This document shows positions 17,164 to 25,957 of a stretch of 64,000 nucleotides of DNA, in pieces. The DNA lies in assembly GCF_900582625.1 (NCBI RefSeq), contig NZ_UTIQ01000072.1:1-64000 (forward strand). The letters run 5' to 3'. Position numbers and translations under genes: made by a program. The DNA comes from Pseudomonas viridiflava. GTDB lineage: Bacteria; Pseudomonadota; Gammaproteobacteria; Pseudomonadales; Pseudomonadaceae. A model generated the notes under the pieces. It did not search any database, was not told where the DNA came from, and saw only the letters and a program-made list of their open reading frames with translations. Within the stretch, counting starts at the first letter, position 1, and every line of letters starts with the position of its first letter.

Positions 17164-17961
17164 TTAGCCCTGCTCACTTTCATGCCAATGCCCAAGGCTA
17201 TAACGCGCCAAGGCTGCCATCAGGCTAAACAGCAGCACGCCCGTCAGGGCGATCAGCACAAGCGCCGCAAACAGGCGCGGAATGTTCAGTTGAAAGCCGG
17301 CCTGCAAAATCTGATACGCCAGCCCGGCGCTGGTGCCCCCGGTGCCAGCCACAAACTCCGCCACCACCGCACCGATCAACGCCAAACCGCTGGCTATGCG
17401 CAGGCCACCGAAAAAATACGGCAAGGCGCTGGGAATGCGCAGCCGCACCAGCGTCTGCCAACGGCTGGCGCGGTTCAGGCGAAACAGATTAAGCAGCCCC
17501 GGATTAACACTGCGCAGCCCCAGCACCGTGTTGGAAATCACCGGAAAGATCGCCACCAGCGTGGCGCAAATCACCAGCGCCAGCGTGGCGTTGCTGCACC
17601 AGATAATAATCAGCGGCGCGATGGCCACCACTGGCGTGACCTGCAACAGAATCGCGTAAGGAAACAGACTGGCCTCGATGATGCGGCTCTGCACAAACAG
17701 GAACGCCGCCAGCACGCCCAGCACCACGGCGAGGGCGAACGACAGGAAGGTGATTTTCAGCGTCATCCATAACGCACCGAGCAGCATTGGGCCGTCGGTG
17801 ATCAGCGTGCGGCCGATGTCGGCAGGGCTGGGCACCAGATAGACCGGCACTTTTAGCGCCACGCACAGCAGTTGCCAGAGACCGAGCAGAACGGCGCCGA
17901 CCAACAGCGGGGCGAGGATGTTTTGCACGGAGGGATTGGATAGCCAGGGTTTGGTTTTCAT
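17164..17961 (-). CDS. ABC transporter permease, NitT/TauT type
   Basis: This inner-membrane permease has 265 residues and about six transmembrane helices. The binding-protein-dependent transport signature (RIPSALPYFFGGLRIASGLALIGAV) is near residue 190. It pairs with the ATPase upstream and the NMT1/THI5-like binding protein at 20032, forming a complete importer. The reading frame stays open through a repeat element to 18210, but those codons encode low-complexity repeat sequence; ATG 17961, with an AGGAC upstream, gives a family-like N-terminus. A 105-bp inverted repeat lies in the 157-bp gap to the ATPase gene. Confidence 0.9.
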   Translation of the reverse strand: MKTKPWLSNPSVQNILAPLLVGAVLLGLWQLLCVALKVPVYLVPSPADIGRTLITDGPMLLGALWMTLKITFLSFALAVVLGVLAAFLFVQSRIIEASLFPYAILLQVTPVVAIAPLIIIWCSNATLALVICATLVAIFPVISNTVLGLRSVNPGLLNLFRLNRASRWQTLVRLRIPSALPYFFGGLRIASGLALIGAVVAEFVAGTGGTSAGLAYQILQAGFQLNIPRLFAALVLIALTGVLLFSLMAALARYSLGHWHESEQG

Positions 17962-17997
17962 GGCGTGGGTCCTGTCGGTAGGACTGAGATCAAAAGC

Positions 17998-18102
17998 GCC
18001 CTCACCCCCAGCCCCTCTCCCGTAAACGGGCGAGGGGAGGCAAGCGGGATCGCGGTCAGATTCCCCTCTCCCGCGCGCGGGAGAGGGGCTAGGGGTGAGG
18101 GC
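17998..18102. repeat. CCCTCACCCC inverted-repeat element, copy 1
   Basis: An imperfect long inverted repeat begins GCCCTCACCCCCAGCCCC and ends with the complement GGGGTGAGGGC; smaller stems are nested inside. It sits inside the operon between the ATPase and permease genes. Related copies are at 25816-25917 and 31632-31744. Confidence 0.9.
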
Positions 18103-18118
18103 AGCAGGCGACGCATAT

Positions 18119-18925
18119 TCAATGCCCCTCCCCATTCGCTTCCACCAACAACGCCGACAACCGCGCGCACTGTTCGATAAACCCGGCCGACATGCGAAAC
18201 GCCTCGTCACGTTCCGCCGGGCCGTCGATTTTTACATCGGCGATCACCCGCCCCGGCCGCGCGCCCATGACCACCACGCGCGAGGACAAAAACACCGCTT
18301 CGTAAATGCTGTGGGTGACGAACACCACGGTCAGGTCGCGGCGCGACCAGAGTTGGCGCAGGTCGCTGTCCAGGCGGTTGCGGGTGAATTCGTCGAGCGC
18401 GCCGAAGGGTTCGTCCATCAGCAGCAAGTTGGGCTCGGTCGCCAAGGCGCGGGCAATCGAGGCGCGCATCTGCATGCCGCCCGACAGCTCGCGCGGGTAC
18501 ACGCCGCCGAATTTACCCAGGCCCACCAGCTCCAGCGCGGCTTGCACCCTTGGCTCGCTGCTGGCGCGGGGAATGCGCGCCAAATCGAGCGGCAAGCGCA
18601 CGTTGTCGGCCACCTTCGCCCACGGCATCAAGGTGGCTTCCTGAAACACCATCGCCAGTTTTTGCTGGGCGCTGTCGGTGCCCACTTCGCCTTTGCCCCA
18701 CCAGCGCACATGACCGGCCGACGGTTGTTCCAGCCCGGCGAACATTTTCAGCAGCGTGCTCTTGCCGCAGCCAGACGGGCCCAGCAAGGACACGAATTCG
18801 CCCCGGCCGATTTCCAGCTTCATTTTCTGTAACGCGTGGGTGCCGTTGCCGTAGGTTTTCTCCACCTGATTGGCCAGCAGCACCGGTGGCTCTTCGCTCA
18901 CGGGCAGGTTGAAGGCGGCGTTCAT
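18119..18925 (-). CDS. ABC transporter ATP-binding protein, NitT/TauT type
   Basis: This cytoplasmic ATPase has 268 residues. Walker A is GPSGCGKST (49-57), the Q-loop is FQEATLMPW, the signature is LSGGMQMR, Walker B is LLLMDEPFGALD, and the switch His is in VFVTHSIYEA. The combination FGALDEFTR is typical of the nitrate/taurine/hydroxymethylpyrimidine group. It overlaps the Rieske gene by four bases (ATGA), showing translational coupling. It energises uptake with the permease at 17164. Confidence 0.93.
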   Translation of the reverse strand: MNAAFNLPVSEEPPVLLANQVEKTYGNGTHALQKMKLEIGRGEFVSLLGPSGCGKSTLLKMFAGLEQPSAGHVRWWGKGEVGTDSAQQKLAMVFQEATLMPWAKVADNVRLPLDLARIPRASSEPRVQAALELVGLGKFGGVYPRELSGGMQMRASIARALATEPNLLLMDEPFGALDEFTRNRLDSDLRQLWSRRDLTVVFVTHSIYEAVFLSSRVVVMGARPGRVIADVKIDGPAERDEAFRMSAGFIEQCARLSALLVEANGEGH

Positions 18926-19971
18926 AGCGGCATGCCCGCGGGGCGGAATTGCTCTTCTTCGCCATGGGCTTGCAGCAGGTCGAAGAGCATCTTGCGCATG
19001 ATCAGGCCCGGCTTGTCCGACTCCATATGAAACTCCACCCGCCGGCGGGTATCGACGCAGGCGTCGTAGTCGGTGGCTTCGAGAATCTCTTTGTCTTCAA
19101 GGGTGATCGGCGCGTCCCAGGCGATCAGTTCCTCGGTGCTGCATGCCTCTTCGCTGTCGTTGCGGTACAGCCACTGCACCAGCTGAATGCGCTTGTCGTC
19201 GATGGGCGTGGCGCAGTTGTAGATGATGTGGTGCAGGCCGCTGTCCGGGTAGGTGCAGCCGAAACGCCGCACGAACGGCAGGTGCCAGCGGTTGAACAGG
19301 TGGCGCGTGGTGGTCGGTGCGTCGGTGCCCGTTACGCGGTGCCCGGCCGGTGGGTTGTTGATCGGCACAATGGTTTCGGCCTCGAAGCCCCACTCGTTTT
19401 GCTCAAGCAAATACTTCGACGGTTTGGGCTGGCTGAGCATGCCGAAGTTGGCCTTGTGCACAAAGCTGAAGTGGGAGTTATCGAACGAGTTCTCCATAAA
19501 CCGCAGCGGGCTGGTTTGCCATTCTTCGTAGAACTGGAAGATGCGCCGGTACTGCGGCTGGCCTTCTTCGTCGAAGTGCGGAATCGGTTGCAGCGGCTCG
19601 CCCAGGCACACCCACACGTAGCCATATTTTTCCTGGCAATGAAACGCATCGGTGCGTGCGCCAGCGGGTATCGGCGCGTTGTCGGCTTTCTGCGGAATGC
19701 ACACGCAGGCGCCGCTGCCGTCGTAGCGCCAGCCGTGGTAGCCGCAGACGATCTCGCCGTCATCGACCCAGCCTTTGGACAATTGCGCGGTGCGGTGGCA
19801 GCAGCGGTCGGCCAGGGCAATCGGGCCCATTTCGCCGTCGGCCTTTTTGCCCATAAACAGCACCAGGCGTTCATTGAGCAGGGTGAACGGTTTCGGGCCG
19901 TCGGCGAGCAGGCTCACGGGCATGAGTGCATACCAGAAGCGGCGCAGTACGGGTTGTTGAGTCACAAGCAT
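18922..19971 (-). CDS. Rieske non-heme iron oxygenase, single alpha subunit
   Basis: This predicted cytoplasmic ring-hydroxylating oxygenase has 349 residues. The Rieske [2Fe-2S] ligands are Cys57-x-His59 and Cys76-x2-His79 (CGYHGW). The mononuclear iron site is D164-x2-H167-x4-H172 in ENSFDNSHFSFVH. No ferredoxin or reductase gene is adjacent, so electrons must come from elsewhere. Its neighbours are an importer and a purine/pterin-type amidohydrolase. HpxD of Klebsiella, a Rieske enzyme in xanthine/hypoxanthine use, is a precedent for purine oxidation by this family, but homology to HpxD was not tested. Substrate unknown. Confidence 0.9.
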   Translation of the reverse strand: MLVTQQPVLRRFWYALMPVSLLADGPKPFTLLNERLVLFMGKKADGEMGPIALADRCCHRTAQLSKGWVDDGEIVCGYHGWRYDGSGACVCIPQKADNAPIPAGARTDAFHCQEKYGYVWVCLGEPLQPIPHFDEEGQPQYRRIFQFYEEWQTSPLRFMENSFDNSHFSFVHKANFGMLSQPKPSKYLLEQNEWGFEAETIVPINNPPAGHRVTGTDAPTTTRHLFNRWHLPFVRRFGCTYPDSGLHHIIYNCATPIDDKRIQLVQWLYRNDSEEACSTEELIAWDAPITLEDKEILEATDYDACVDTRRRVEFHMESDKPGLIMRKMLFDLLQAHGEEEQFRPAGMPL

Positions 19972-20031
19972 GGCAATTCCCTCATCACAGCTTTTAACGC
20001 CCGCGCTCTGCGGCGGGGCTGGAAAAATGAA

Positions 20032-21030
20032 TTACTGCGCCGCCACGTCGGCGGCGGCCGGCAGCACCTTCAGGTCGCGCACGAACCGGGTGTCGTAGGC
20101 TTTTTTCCAGTCGGCGTCGGCGCTGAGCAGGTTGGCTTTCACCATGAAGTCGCGGGTCGCCTGCCAACGCGCGTCGGTCATGGTGCCGATGCCCTGGGTC
20201 TGCGCATCGCCGCCTTCTACCAGGCGATATTCCTTGAGCTTGGCCACGCCCCAGGCGAGCAATTCGTCGTTCATGCTCGGGTTGTCTTGCTTGATCAGCT
20301 CGTTGGCGGCAGCGGGTTCGGCCAGGTAGCTTTTCCAGCCCTGCATGCTGGCTTTGACGAAACGCTGCAGCACTTCAGGGCGGCTGGCGATCACGTCCTG
20401 GCGGGTGACCAGCGTCGAGCCATACGGTGGATAACCGGCGTCGGCGAACAGGAAAAAGTTGGCTTTCTCGCCAGCCTTTTGCGCCTGGAACAATTCCGAG
20501 GTCGGGTAACCCTGCTGGGCGGTGTTGGGGTCGGCGAAGAACGGTTGCAGGTTGAAGGTGTACGGGCGCGCCTGGGCGTCGCTGAAACCGTACTTGCCTT
20601 TCAGCCACGGCCACCAGGTGGTTTGCCCCGAGGTGGAGACGAGAATTTTTTTATCTTTCAGGCCCTCCAGGCTGGTGACGTCGGCGTGGGTCAGCATGCC
20701 CTGCGGGTCGCCCTGGAACGGCGCGCCGATGGCCACCACGGGCAGGCCCTGCTGCACGCTGGCGAGCACTTGCAGGTCGTAGTTGATGATCACGTCGGCC
20801 TGTTTGTTGAGCAGCAATTGCATGCCGTTGACCTGCGGGCCGCCCATGCGAATTTCCACGTCCAGGCCGTTCTCGGCATAAATGCCTTTGGCCTTGGCCT
20901 GGTAAAAACCGCCCTGCTCGGCCTGCGCGTACCACGAGGTCAGCAACACAATTTTGTCGTTGGCCTGCACGCCCAGGCTGAGCAGGATAGAAGCGGAGGC
21001 GACACATGCTTTCACGCAGAAGTGCTTCAT
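20032..21030 (-). CDS. ABC transporter substrate-binding protein, NMT1/THI5-like
   Basis: This periplasmic binding protein has 332 residues. A Sec signal peptide (1-22, ending VQA) is followed by an NMT1/THI5-type fold (SWYAQAEQGGFYQAKAKGIY near residue 34). This group includes binding proteins for pyrimidine, thiamine precursors, riboflavin and similar heterocycles, fitting a heteroaromatic substrate. The frame is open to 21243, but ATG 21030 begins the signal peptide. It is the first gene of the operon SBP-Rieske-ATPase-permease-amidohydrolase, 60 bases before the Rieske gene. Confidence 0.9.
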   Translation of the reverse strand: MKHFCVKACVASASILLSLGVQANDKIVLLTSWYAQAEQGGFYQAKAKGIYAENGLDVEIRMGGPQVNGMQLLLNKQADVIINYDLQVLASVQQGLPVVAIGAPFQGDPQGMLTHADVTSLEGLKDKKILVSTSGQTTWWPWLKGKYGFSDAQARPYTFNLQPFFADPNTAQQGYPTSELFQAQKAGEKANFFLFADAGYPPYGSTLVTRQDVIASRPEVLQRFVKASMQGWKSYLAEPAAANELIKQDNPSMNDELLAWGVAKLKEYRLVEGGDAQTQGIGTMTDARWQATRDFMVKANLLSADADWKKAYDTRFVRDLKVLPAAADVAAQ

Positions 21031-21601
21031 GGTGATGGTCTCTTTTACGGAGGGCACAGAGAAAGCCGCACCCAGCGCAAAACGCGCCGGGCTGCGAGGG
21101 AAACCGGAGGCAATGCTGGAGCTGAAAAAGGCACGGCAACGAGAGGCCGACAGGCACAAACCTGTGGCGGGCGACGGCATGAGGAACTGGCAAAAACGGT
21201 TCATGGCTGACCTCTCTCTCGTCCGGGCAATCGCCAGGATCAAGCACCCGCAACCGGGTGTGCGGCCGGGGTGGCCGCAAGAGCAATGTCCTACGTCGAA
21301 TGAACTGCCTCGACGCTAACCGCTTCTACTCGGGTCAGGTCTTTGCAGAGGCTGTGCCAAGTTATGGAAAACACCGATGCCAGCGGCGTTTGTTGACCAC
21401 CCAGACAGATCGGGCCGGCCTTCCACCCGAACCTGACAGCTACAAAACCGCGCACGCCCCTAGCGGTTTCGCACAACGACGGTGCACACCACGCACTGAA
21501 GGCGACATACACGGCTTTTTCTGCGACGTGCGCTTGTCAGTGTGCAGCCGCCTGGGTTATCAGTGCACAGGCTCCCCATCCTCAACGGTTCGGTTGTACT
21601 T
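21031..21601. other. Long divergent promoter region
   Basis: A 571-bp gene-free stretch lies between the importer operon (minus) and the RutR-like regulator (plus). Small open frames are present on both strands but lack Shine-Dalgarno sites and family resemblance. It contains one RutR-like half-site element at 21393-21408. No convincing -35/-10 pair could be fixed. Confidence 0.5.
21393..21408. promoter_or_regulatory. RutR-like operator, divergent region
   Basis: TTGACCACCCAGACAG has a perfect left half (TTGACCA) of the RutR consensus and a weak right half. The element before the 8-oxoguanine deaminase gene (26946) shares TGACCACCCAG. Position suggests autoregulation of tetR and/or control of the importer operon; binding is untested. 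Confidence 0.4.
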
Positions 21602-22267
21602 ATGAACTTCGAAGTCCCCGCGCACACCGCCAAAAACACCGGCAAACCGGCCGGGCGTATTCGCCAGAAAAACGAAGAAGCGATTCTGCTCGCCGCCGAG
21701 GAAGAGTTCGCTCGCCACGGGTTCAAAGGCACCAGCATGAACACCATCGCCCAGACCGTCGGCCTGCCCAAAGCCAACCTGCATTACTACTTCAGCAACA
21801 AGCTGGGGCTGTACCTGGCGGTGCTGAGCAACATTCTCGAACTGTGGGACAGCACGTTTAACAACCTCACCGCCGAAGACGATCCGGCGCAGGCGATGGC
21901 TGCTTACATTCGCGCCAAAATGGAATTCTCCCGGCGCCAACCTCTGGCCTCGAAAATATTCGCCATGGAAGTGATTGGCGGCGGCGAGTGCCTGTCGGAG
22001 TACTTCAACCAGGATTACCTGACCTGGTTTCGCGGCCGCGCGGCGGTGTTCGAAGCCTGGATTGCGGCGGGCAAAATCGACCCGGTCGACCCGGTGCACT
22101 TGATCATTCTGCTGTGGAGCAGCACCCAGCATTACGCCGACTTCAACCAGCAAGTGTGCCGCCTTACCGGGCGCAAAAAACTCGCCAAGGAAGACTTCGC
22201 CGTGGCCACCGACACCCTGATTCACATCATCCTCAAAGGCTGCGGGCTGACGCCGCCAAGCGCCTGA
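21602..22267 (+). CDS. TetR-family regulator, RutR-like
   Basis: This DNA-binding repressor has 221 residues. The N-terminal HTH (about 20-65, with VGLPKANLHYYFSNKLGLY) and the C-terminal domain (LLWSSTQHYADFNQQVCRLTG near residue 180) closely match E. coli RutR, which binds uracil or thymine and recognises TTGACCA-N2-TGGTCAA. Similar operators lie in front of the surrounding purine genes. The effector here may be a purine or related base; that is inference. The stop overlaps the start of the IMPACT gene (TGATG), so the two are translationally coupled. The Shine-Dalgarno is weak. Confidence 0.88.
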   Translation: MNFEVPAHTAKNTGKPAGRIRQKNEEAILLAAEEEFARHGFKGTSMNTIAQTVGLPKANLHYYFSNKLGLYLAVLSNILELWDSTFNNLTAEDDPAQAMAAYIRAKMEFSRRQPLASKIFAMEVIGGGECLSEYFNQDYLTWFRGRAAVFEAWIAAGKIDPVDPVHLIILLWSSTQHYADFNQQVCRLTGRKKLAKEDFAVATDTLIHIILKGCGLTPPSA

Positions 22268-22851
22268 TGCCGTTCAGCCTGGTCCAGCCTTGCGAGTACC
22301 GCGAGGAAATCAAAAAAAGCCGTTTCCACACCTTGGCTGCGCCAGTCACCAGCGCGGCCGAGGCGCAGGCGTTTATCGAGCGTCACAGCGACCCGGCCGC
22401 CACCCACAACTGCTGGGCCTGGAAAGTCGGCCAGCAATACCGCTTCAGCGACGACGGCGAACCGGGCGGCACCGCCGGCCGCCCGATATTGGCCGCCATC
22501 GAAGGGCAGGACTGCGACAACGTGGTGGTGCTGGTGATTCGCTGGTACGGCGGCATCCAGCTCGGCACTGGCGGCCTGGCCCGCGCCTACGGCGGCGGCG
22601 CCAGCAAATGCCTGCAAGGCGGCGAGCGAGTGGAGCTGGTCAGCCGCGTGAGCTGCGCCTGCCACTGCCAGTTTGCCGAACTGCCCATTCTGAAAGCGCG
22701 GCTGGGGGAGTTGGAGGCGCTGCTGGAGAGCGAGGTGTATGACGGTGAGGGGGCGCAGGTGCAAATTGCGCTGCCTGAAGGGCGGGTTGGGGAGTTGCAG
22801 CGGGTGTTGGGGGATATTAGTCGTGGGCGAATTGTTTTGCGGCGGGTTTGA
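22267..22851 (+). CDS. yigZ: YigZ/IMPACT family protein
   Basis: This cytoplasmic protein of 194 residues has the UPF0029 N-terminal domain (motifs DDGEPGGTAGRPILAAI near 62, VLVIRWYGGIQLGTGGLARAY near 86) and the DUF1949 C-terminal domain. The eukaryotic IMPACT protein inhibits GCN2; the bacterial protein's role is unclear. It starts at ATG 22267 overlapping the tetR stop, so it is expressed with the regulator. Nothing ties it functionally to purine metabolism except this linkage. Confidence 0.9.
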   Translation: MPFSLVQPCEYREEIKKSRFHTLAAPVTSAAEAQAFIERHSDPAATHNCWAWKVGQQYRFSDDGEPGGTAGRPILAAIEGQDCDNVVVLVIRWYGGIQLGTGGLARAYGGGASKCLQGGERVELVSRVSCACHCQFAELPILKARLGELEALLESEVYDGEGAQVQIALPEGRVGELQRVLGDISRGRIVLRRV

Positions 22852-22893
22852 AGCGGGGGCGCTGTCTCTCGAACTTCGTACTCCTGTCAGATT

Positions 22894-22984
22894 CTGGATT
22901 CCCGCGTTCGCGGGAATGACGGTGTTTTTTGCCCAAACATCCGTCATTCCCGCGCAGGCGGCGGTCCGACGATTCGGAATCCAG
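22894..22984. repeat. dRS3-like repeat pair, cluster 2
   Basis: An inverted plain unit (22894-22922, CTGGATTCCCGCG...CGGGAATGACGG) is followed by a forward unit carrying the 15-bp insertion (22941-22984, CCGTCATTCCCGCG...GGCGG, then CGGTCCGACGATTCG, then GAATCCAG). Confidence 0.88.
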
Positions 22985-23057
22985 GTGCGGAGAGGGTACT
23001 GCTGGCCCCGGTCTGCTCTGCCCGTCTAACAAAAAACCCAACCACCACCCCAACTTT

Positions 23058-23073
23058 CTGACCCACTGGCCAA
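23058..23073. promoter_or_regulatory. RutR-like operator before nucleoside ABC operon
   Basis: CTGACCCACTGGCCAA matches 11 of 14 defined positions of the RutR consensus TTGACCA-N2-TGGTCAA. It is followed by GTTTTTGC, a context also seen after the site at 28526, and lies 48 bp before the ATPase start. Confidence 0.5.
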
Positions 23074-23120
23074 GTTTTTGCTTACACCTGACTCAGTCGT
23101 ATTTTCCCGAGTCAGTCACC

Positions 23121-24701
23121 ATGTCCAGTTCCCCCCCTACGCCCCGCTTGCAACTGCGCGGCATTACCAAGCGCTACCCCGGCTGCCTGGCCAACGACCG
23201 CATTGATCTGAGCATCGAGCCGGGGCATATCCATGCGCTGCTGGGCGAAAACGGTGCGGGCAAAAGCACGTTGATGAAGATCATCTACGGCGTCACCCAG
23301 CCCGACAGCGGCAGCATCGTCTGGCACGGTCAAGCCCTGGCCATGCGCGACCCGGCGATGGCGCGCGGCCTGGGCATCGGCATGGTGTTCCAGCATTTCT
23401 CGCTGTTCGAAACCCTCACCGTGGCCGAGAACATTGCCCTGGCCATGGGCAGCGAGGCCGGCACGCCGAAGCAGTTGGAACCGCGCATTCGCGAAGTGTC
23501 GCAGCGCTATGGCATGGCGCTGGAGCCGCAGCGGTTGGTGCACAGTTTGTCCATTGGCGAGCGCCAGCGCGTGGAGATCGTTCGCTGCCTGATGCAAGAC
23601 ATCAAGCTGCTGATTCTCGACGAGCCCACCTCCGTGCTCACCCCGCAGGAAGCCGACGAGCTCTTCGCCACCCTGCGCCGCCTGGCCGCCGAGGGCTGCA
23701 GCATTCTGTTTATCAGCCACAAACTCGGCGAAGTGCGCGCCTTGTGCCAGAGCGCCACGGTGCTGCGCGGCGGCCGGGTGTCGGGGCATTGCGTGCCGGC
23801 TGAATGCTCGGACCTGGAGCTGGCGCGGCTGATGGTCGGCGACGCCGAGGGGCTGGAAAGCGAATACCCGAAAGTCAGCGGGGGGCGCGTGCGGCTGCGC
23901 GTCGATGACCTCAACTGGCACAACATTGATCCCTTCGGCACCTCGTTGAGCAACCTGCGCCTGGAAGTGCGCAGCGGTGAAATCGTCGGCATTGCCGGTG
24001 TCGCCGGCAACGGCCAGGACGAACTGCTCGCCCTGCTCAGCGGCGAAGTGCGGCTGGCGCGCGGCGAGCGCGAACGCATCAGCCTCGACGACCAGCCCAT
24101 CGCCAACCTTTACCCCGACGCCCGCCGCCAGCGCGGGCTGGCCTTTGTGCCGGCCGAGCGCCTGGGCCATGGCGCGGTGCCGGATATGTCGTTGAGCGAC
24201 AACGCCTTGCTCACCGCTTTTCAACAAGGGCTCGTGAGCAAGGGGCTGATTCAGCGCGCCAAGGTGCTGGCCTTTGCCGAGGCGATCATTCAGCGCTTCG
24301 CGGTAAAAACGCCGGACGCCGAAGCTGCCGCGCGCAGCCTGTCGGGCGGCAATTTGCAGAAATTCATCCTCGGCCGGGAAATCATGCAGCAACCCAAATT
24401 GCTGGTCGCCGCGCACCCGACCTGGGGCGTCGACGTTGGCGCAGCGGCTGCCATTCACCGCGCCCTGATCGCCCTGCGCGATGCCGGCGCGGCAATTCTG
24501 GTGATCAGCGAAGACCTCGACGAACTGTTCCAGATCAGCGACCGCATCGGCGCGCTCTCCAGCGGCACGCTGTCGCCACTGGCCGCCACCGCCGGCACCA
24601 CGCCTGCTGATGTCGGGCGCTGGATGGCCGGTCAATTCGCGCCCCAGGCGCCGCATTTTTCCACCGACACCAGCGCCGCCAGCGCTGCCACCTTGAGCTG
24701 A
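23121..24701 (+). CDS. Nucleoside/purine ABC transporter ATP-binding protein (two domains)
   Basis: This cytoplasmic double ATPase has 526 residues, like NupA/YufO and sugar-type ATPases. Domain 1 has Walker A GENGAGKST (about 45-53), LSIGERQRVEI and LLILDEPTSVLTP. Domain 2 (about 265-510) has the usual degenerate P-loop (GVAGNGQDEL) and the signature LSGGNLQKFILGREI. It energises uptake with the two permeases that follow and the BMP-type binding protein at 28608. ATG 23121 is chosen; the open frame upstream crosses a repeat. Substrate class, purine nucleosides or bases, is inferred from BMP-family precedent and neighbouring deaminases. Confidence 0.9.
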   Translation: MSSSPPTPRLQLRGITKRYPGCLANDRIDLSIEPGHIHALLGENGAGKSTLMKIIYGVTQPDSGSIVWHGQALAMRDPAMARGLGIGMVFQHFSLFETLTVAENIALAMGSEAGTPKQLEPRIREVSQRYGMALEPQRLVHSLSIGERQRVEIVRCLMQDIKLLILDEPTSVLTPQEADELFATLRRLAAEGCSILFISHKLGEVRALCQSATVLRGGRVSGHCVPAECSDLELARLMVGDAEGLESEYPKVSGGRVRLRVDDLNWHNIDPFGTSLSNLRLEVRSGEIVGIAGVAGNGQDELLALLSGEVRLARGERERISLDDQPIANLYPDARRQRGLAFVPAERLGHGAVPDMSLSDNALLTAFQQGLVSKGLIQRAKVLAFAEAIIQRFAVKTPDAEAAARSLSGGNLQKFILGREIMQQPKLLVAAHPTWGVDVGAAAAIHRALIALRDAGAAILVISEDLDELFQISDRIGALSSGTLSPLAATAGTTPADVGRWMAGQFAPQAPHFSTDTSAASAATLS

Positions 24702-24713
24702 CGGAGCACCTGC

Positions 24714-25811
24714 ATGTTGTTATCCCTAGAACCGCGCGGCCAGCAATCGCGCGCCATGCTCTGGCTATCGCCACTGCTGGCCGCCGTGCTGACGCTGATC
24801 TGCGGCTCGTTGCTGTTTTTGCTGCTGGGGCTGAGCCCGGCTAAAACCCTGCACACTTTGTTGATCGCACCGGTAAGCGACTGGTACGGCGTGTCGGAAT
24901 TACTGGTCAAGGCGCTGCCGATTCTGCTGTGTGCGTTGGGCCTTGCAGTGGCCTACCAAGCGCGCATCTGGAACATCGGCGCCGAAGGCCAACTGCTGCT
25001 CGGCGCCCTCGCCGGCAGCGCGGTGGCGGTGCATATCATCGACTGGGAAAGCCGCTGGGCATTGGTCTGGGTGCTGCTCGCCGGCACCTTCGCAGGCGCT
25101 GCGTGGGGCGGGCTTACGGCGTGGTTGCGCACGCAGTTCAACGCCAACGAAATCCTCACCAGCATCATGCTCAACTACATCGCCCTGAACCTACTGTTGT
25201 ACTTCGTGCACGGCCCGCTGAAAGACCCCGACGGCTACAACTTTCCCCAGTCGGCCATGTTCGGCGACATGGCGCGCCTGCCGCTGATGAGCGAAGACGG
25301 CCGTCTGCACGCCGGCATCTACTTCGCCTTGCTGGCACTGGTCGCGGTGTGGGTACTGCTGCAAAAAAGCTTTCTGGGCTTTCAGATCAAGGTGCTTGGG
25401 CTGGACCGTCGCGCGGCCGGGTTTGTCGGCTTTCGTGAGAAGCGCCTGGTGTGGTTTGCGCTGCTGGTCAGCGGCGCGCTGGCCGGCTTGGCCGGCGTCA
25501 GCGAAGTGGCTGGGCCGATTGGCCAACTGGTGCCGCAAGTGTCGCCGGGTTACGGCTATGCCGCGATCACCGTGGCGTTTCTCGGGCGCTTGAACCCGCT
25601 CGGCATCGTCTTCGCCAGCCTGCTGATGGCCCTGCTCTACCTCGGTGGCGAGAGCGCGCAGTTGAGCCTGAACTTGCCTCAGGCGATCACCCAGTTGTTC
25701 CAGGGAATGATGCTGTTTTTCCTGCTGGCGTGTGATGTGTTGATTTTGTATCGGCCGCGGGTGAAGGCGGTTTGGAAGCGGCGGTTGGCGGTTAACGAGG
25801 CGGCGGCCTAA
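24714..25811 (+). CDS. Nucleoside-type ABC transporter permease 1
   Basis: This inner-membrane permease has 365 residues and about nine or ten transmembrane helices, BPD_transp_2 (branched-chain/ribose-like) family. It shows GLAVAYQARIWNIGAEGQLLLGA near residue 77 and the cytoplasmic loop RAAGFVGFREKRLVWFALL, as in YufP/NupB. It begins 12 bases after the ATPase stop with GGAGC upstream. Partner of the permease at 25958. Confidence 0.9.
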   Translation: MLLSLEPRGQQSRAMLWLSPLLAAVLTLICGSLLFLLLGLSPAKTLHTLLIAPVSDWYGVSELLVKALPILLCALGLAVAYQARIWNIGAEGQLLLGALAGSAVAVHIIDWESRWALVWVLLAGTFAGAAWGGLTAWLRTQFNANEILTSIMLNYIALNLLLYFVHGPLKDPDGYNFPQSAMFGDMARLPLMSEDGRLHAGIYFALLALVAVWVLLQKSFLGFQIKVLGLDRRAAGFVGFREKRLVWFALLVSGALAGLAGVSEVAGPIGQLVPQVSPGYGYAAITVAFLGRLNPLGIVFASLLMALLYLGGESAQLSLNLPQAITQLFQGMMLFFLLACDVLILYRPRVKAVWKRRLAVNEAAA

Positions 25812-25815
25812 AGGT

Positions 25816-25917
25816 CCCCCCTCACCCCAACCCTATCCCACGAGGGGAGAGGGAGCCAGACCGCACGCGATTTGGCTCCCCTCGCCCGCTTGCGGGAGAG
25901 GGGCTGGGGGAGAGGGC
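25816..25917. repeat. CCCTCACCCC inverted-repeat element, copy 2
   Basis: About 100 bp beginning CCCCCTCACCCCAACCC and ending GGGGGAGAGGGC, an imperfect inverted repeat with nested stems. It lies between the two permease genes inside the operon, so it is transcribed and may affect mRNA processing. Confidence 0.88.
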
Positions 25918-25957
25918 AAACCGTTCGCCATTACAATAATTCCCGGAGCAACACCCG

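Noticed and set aside
17962..18210. N-terminal extension of the NitT/TauT permease
   Set aside because: The added codons run through the CCCTCACCCC repeat and encode no signal or membrane segment; ATG 17961 fits the family.
18949..21210. 753-codon open frame on the plus strand
   Set aside because: It lies antisense over the Rieske and binding-protein genes, which have clear domains and catalytic residues. Long antisense frames are common in GC-rich DNA.
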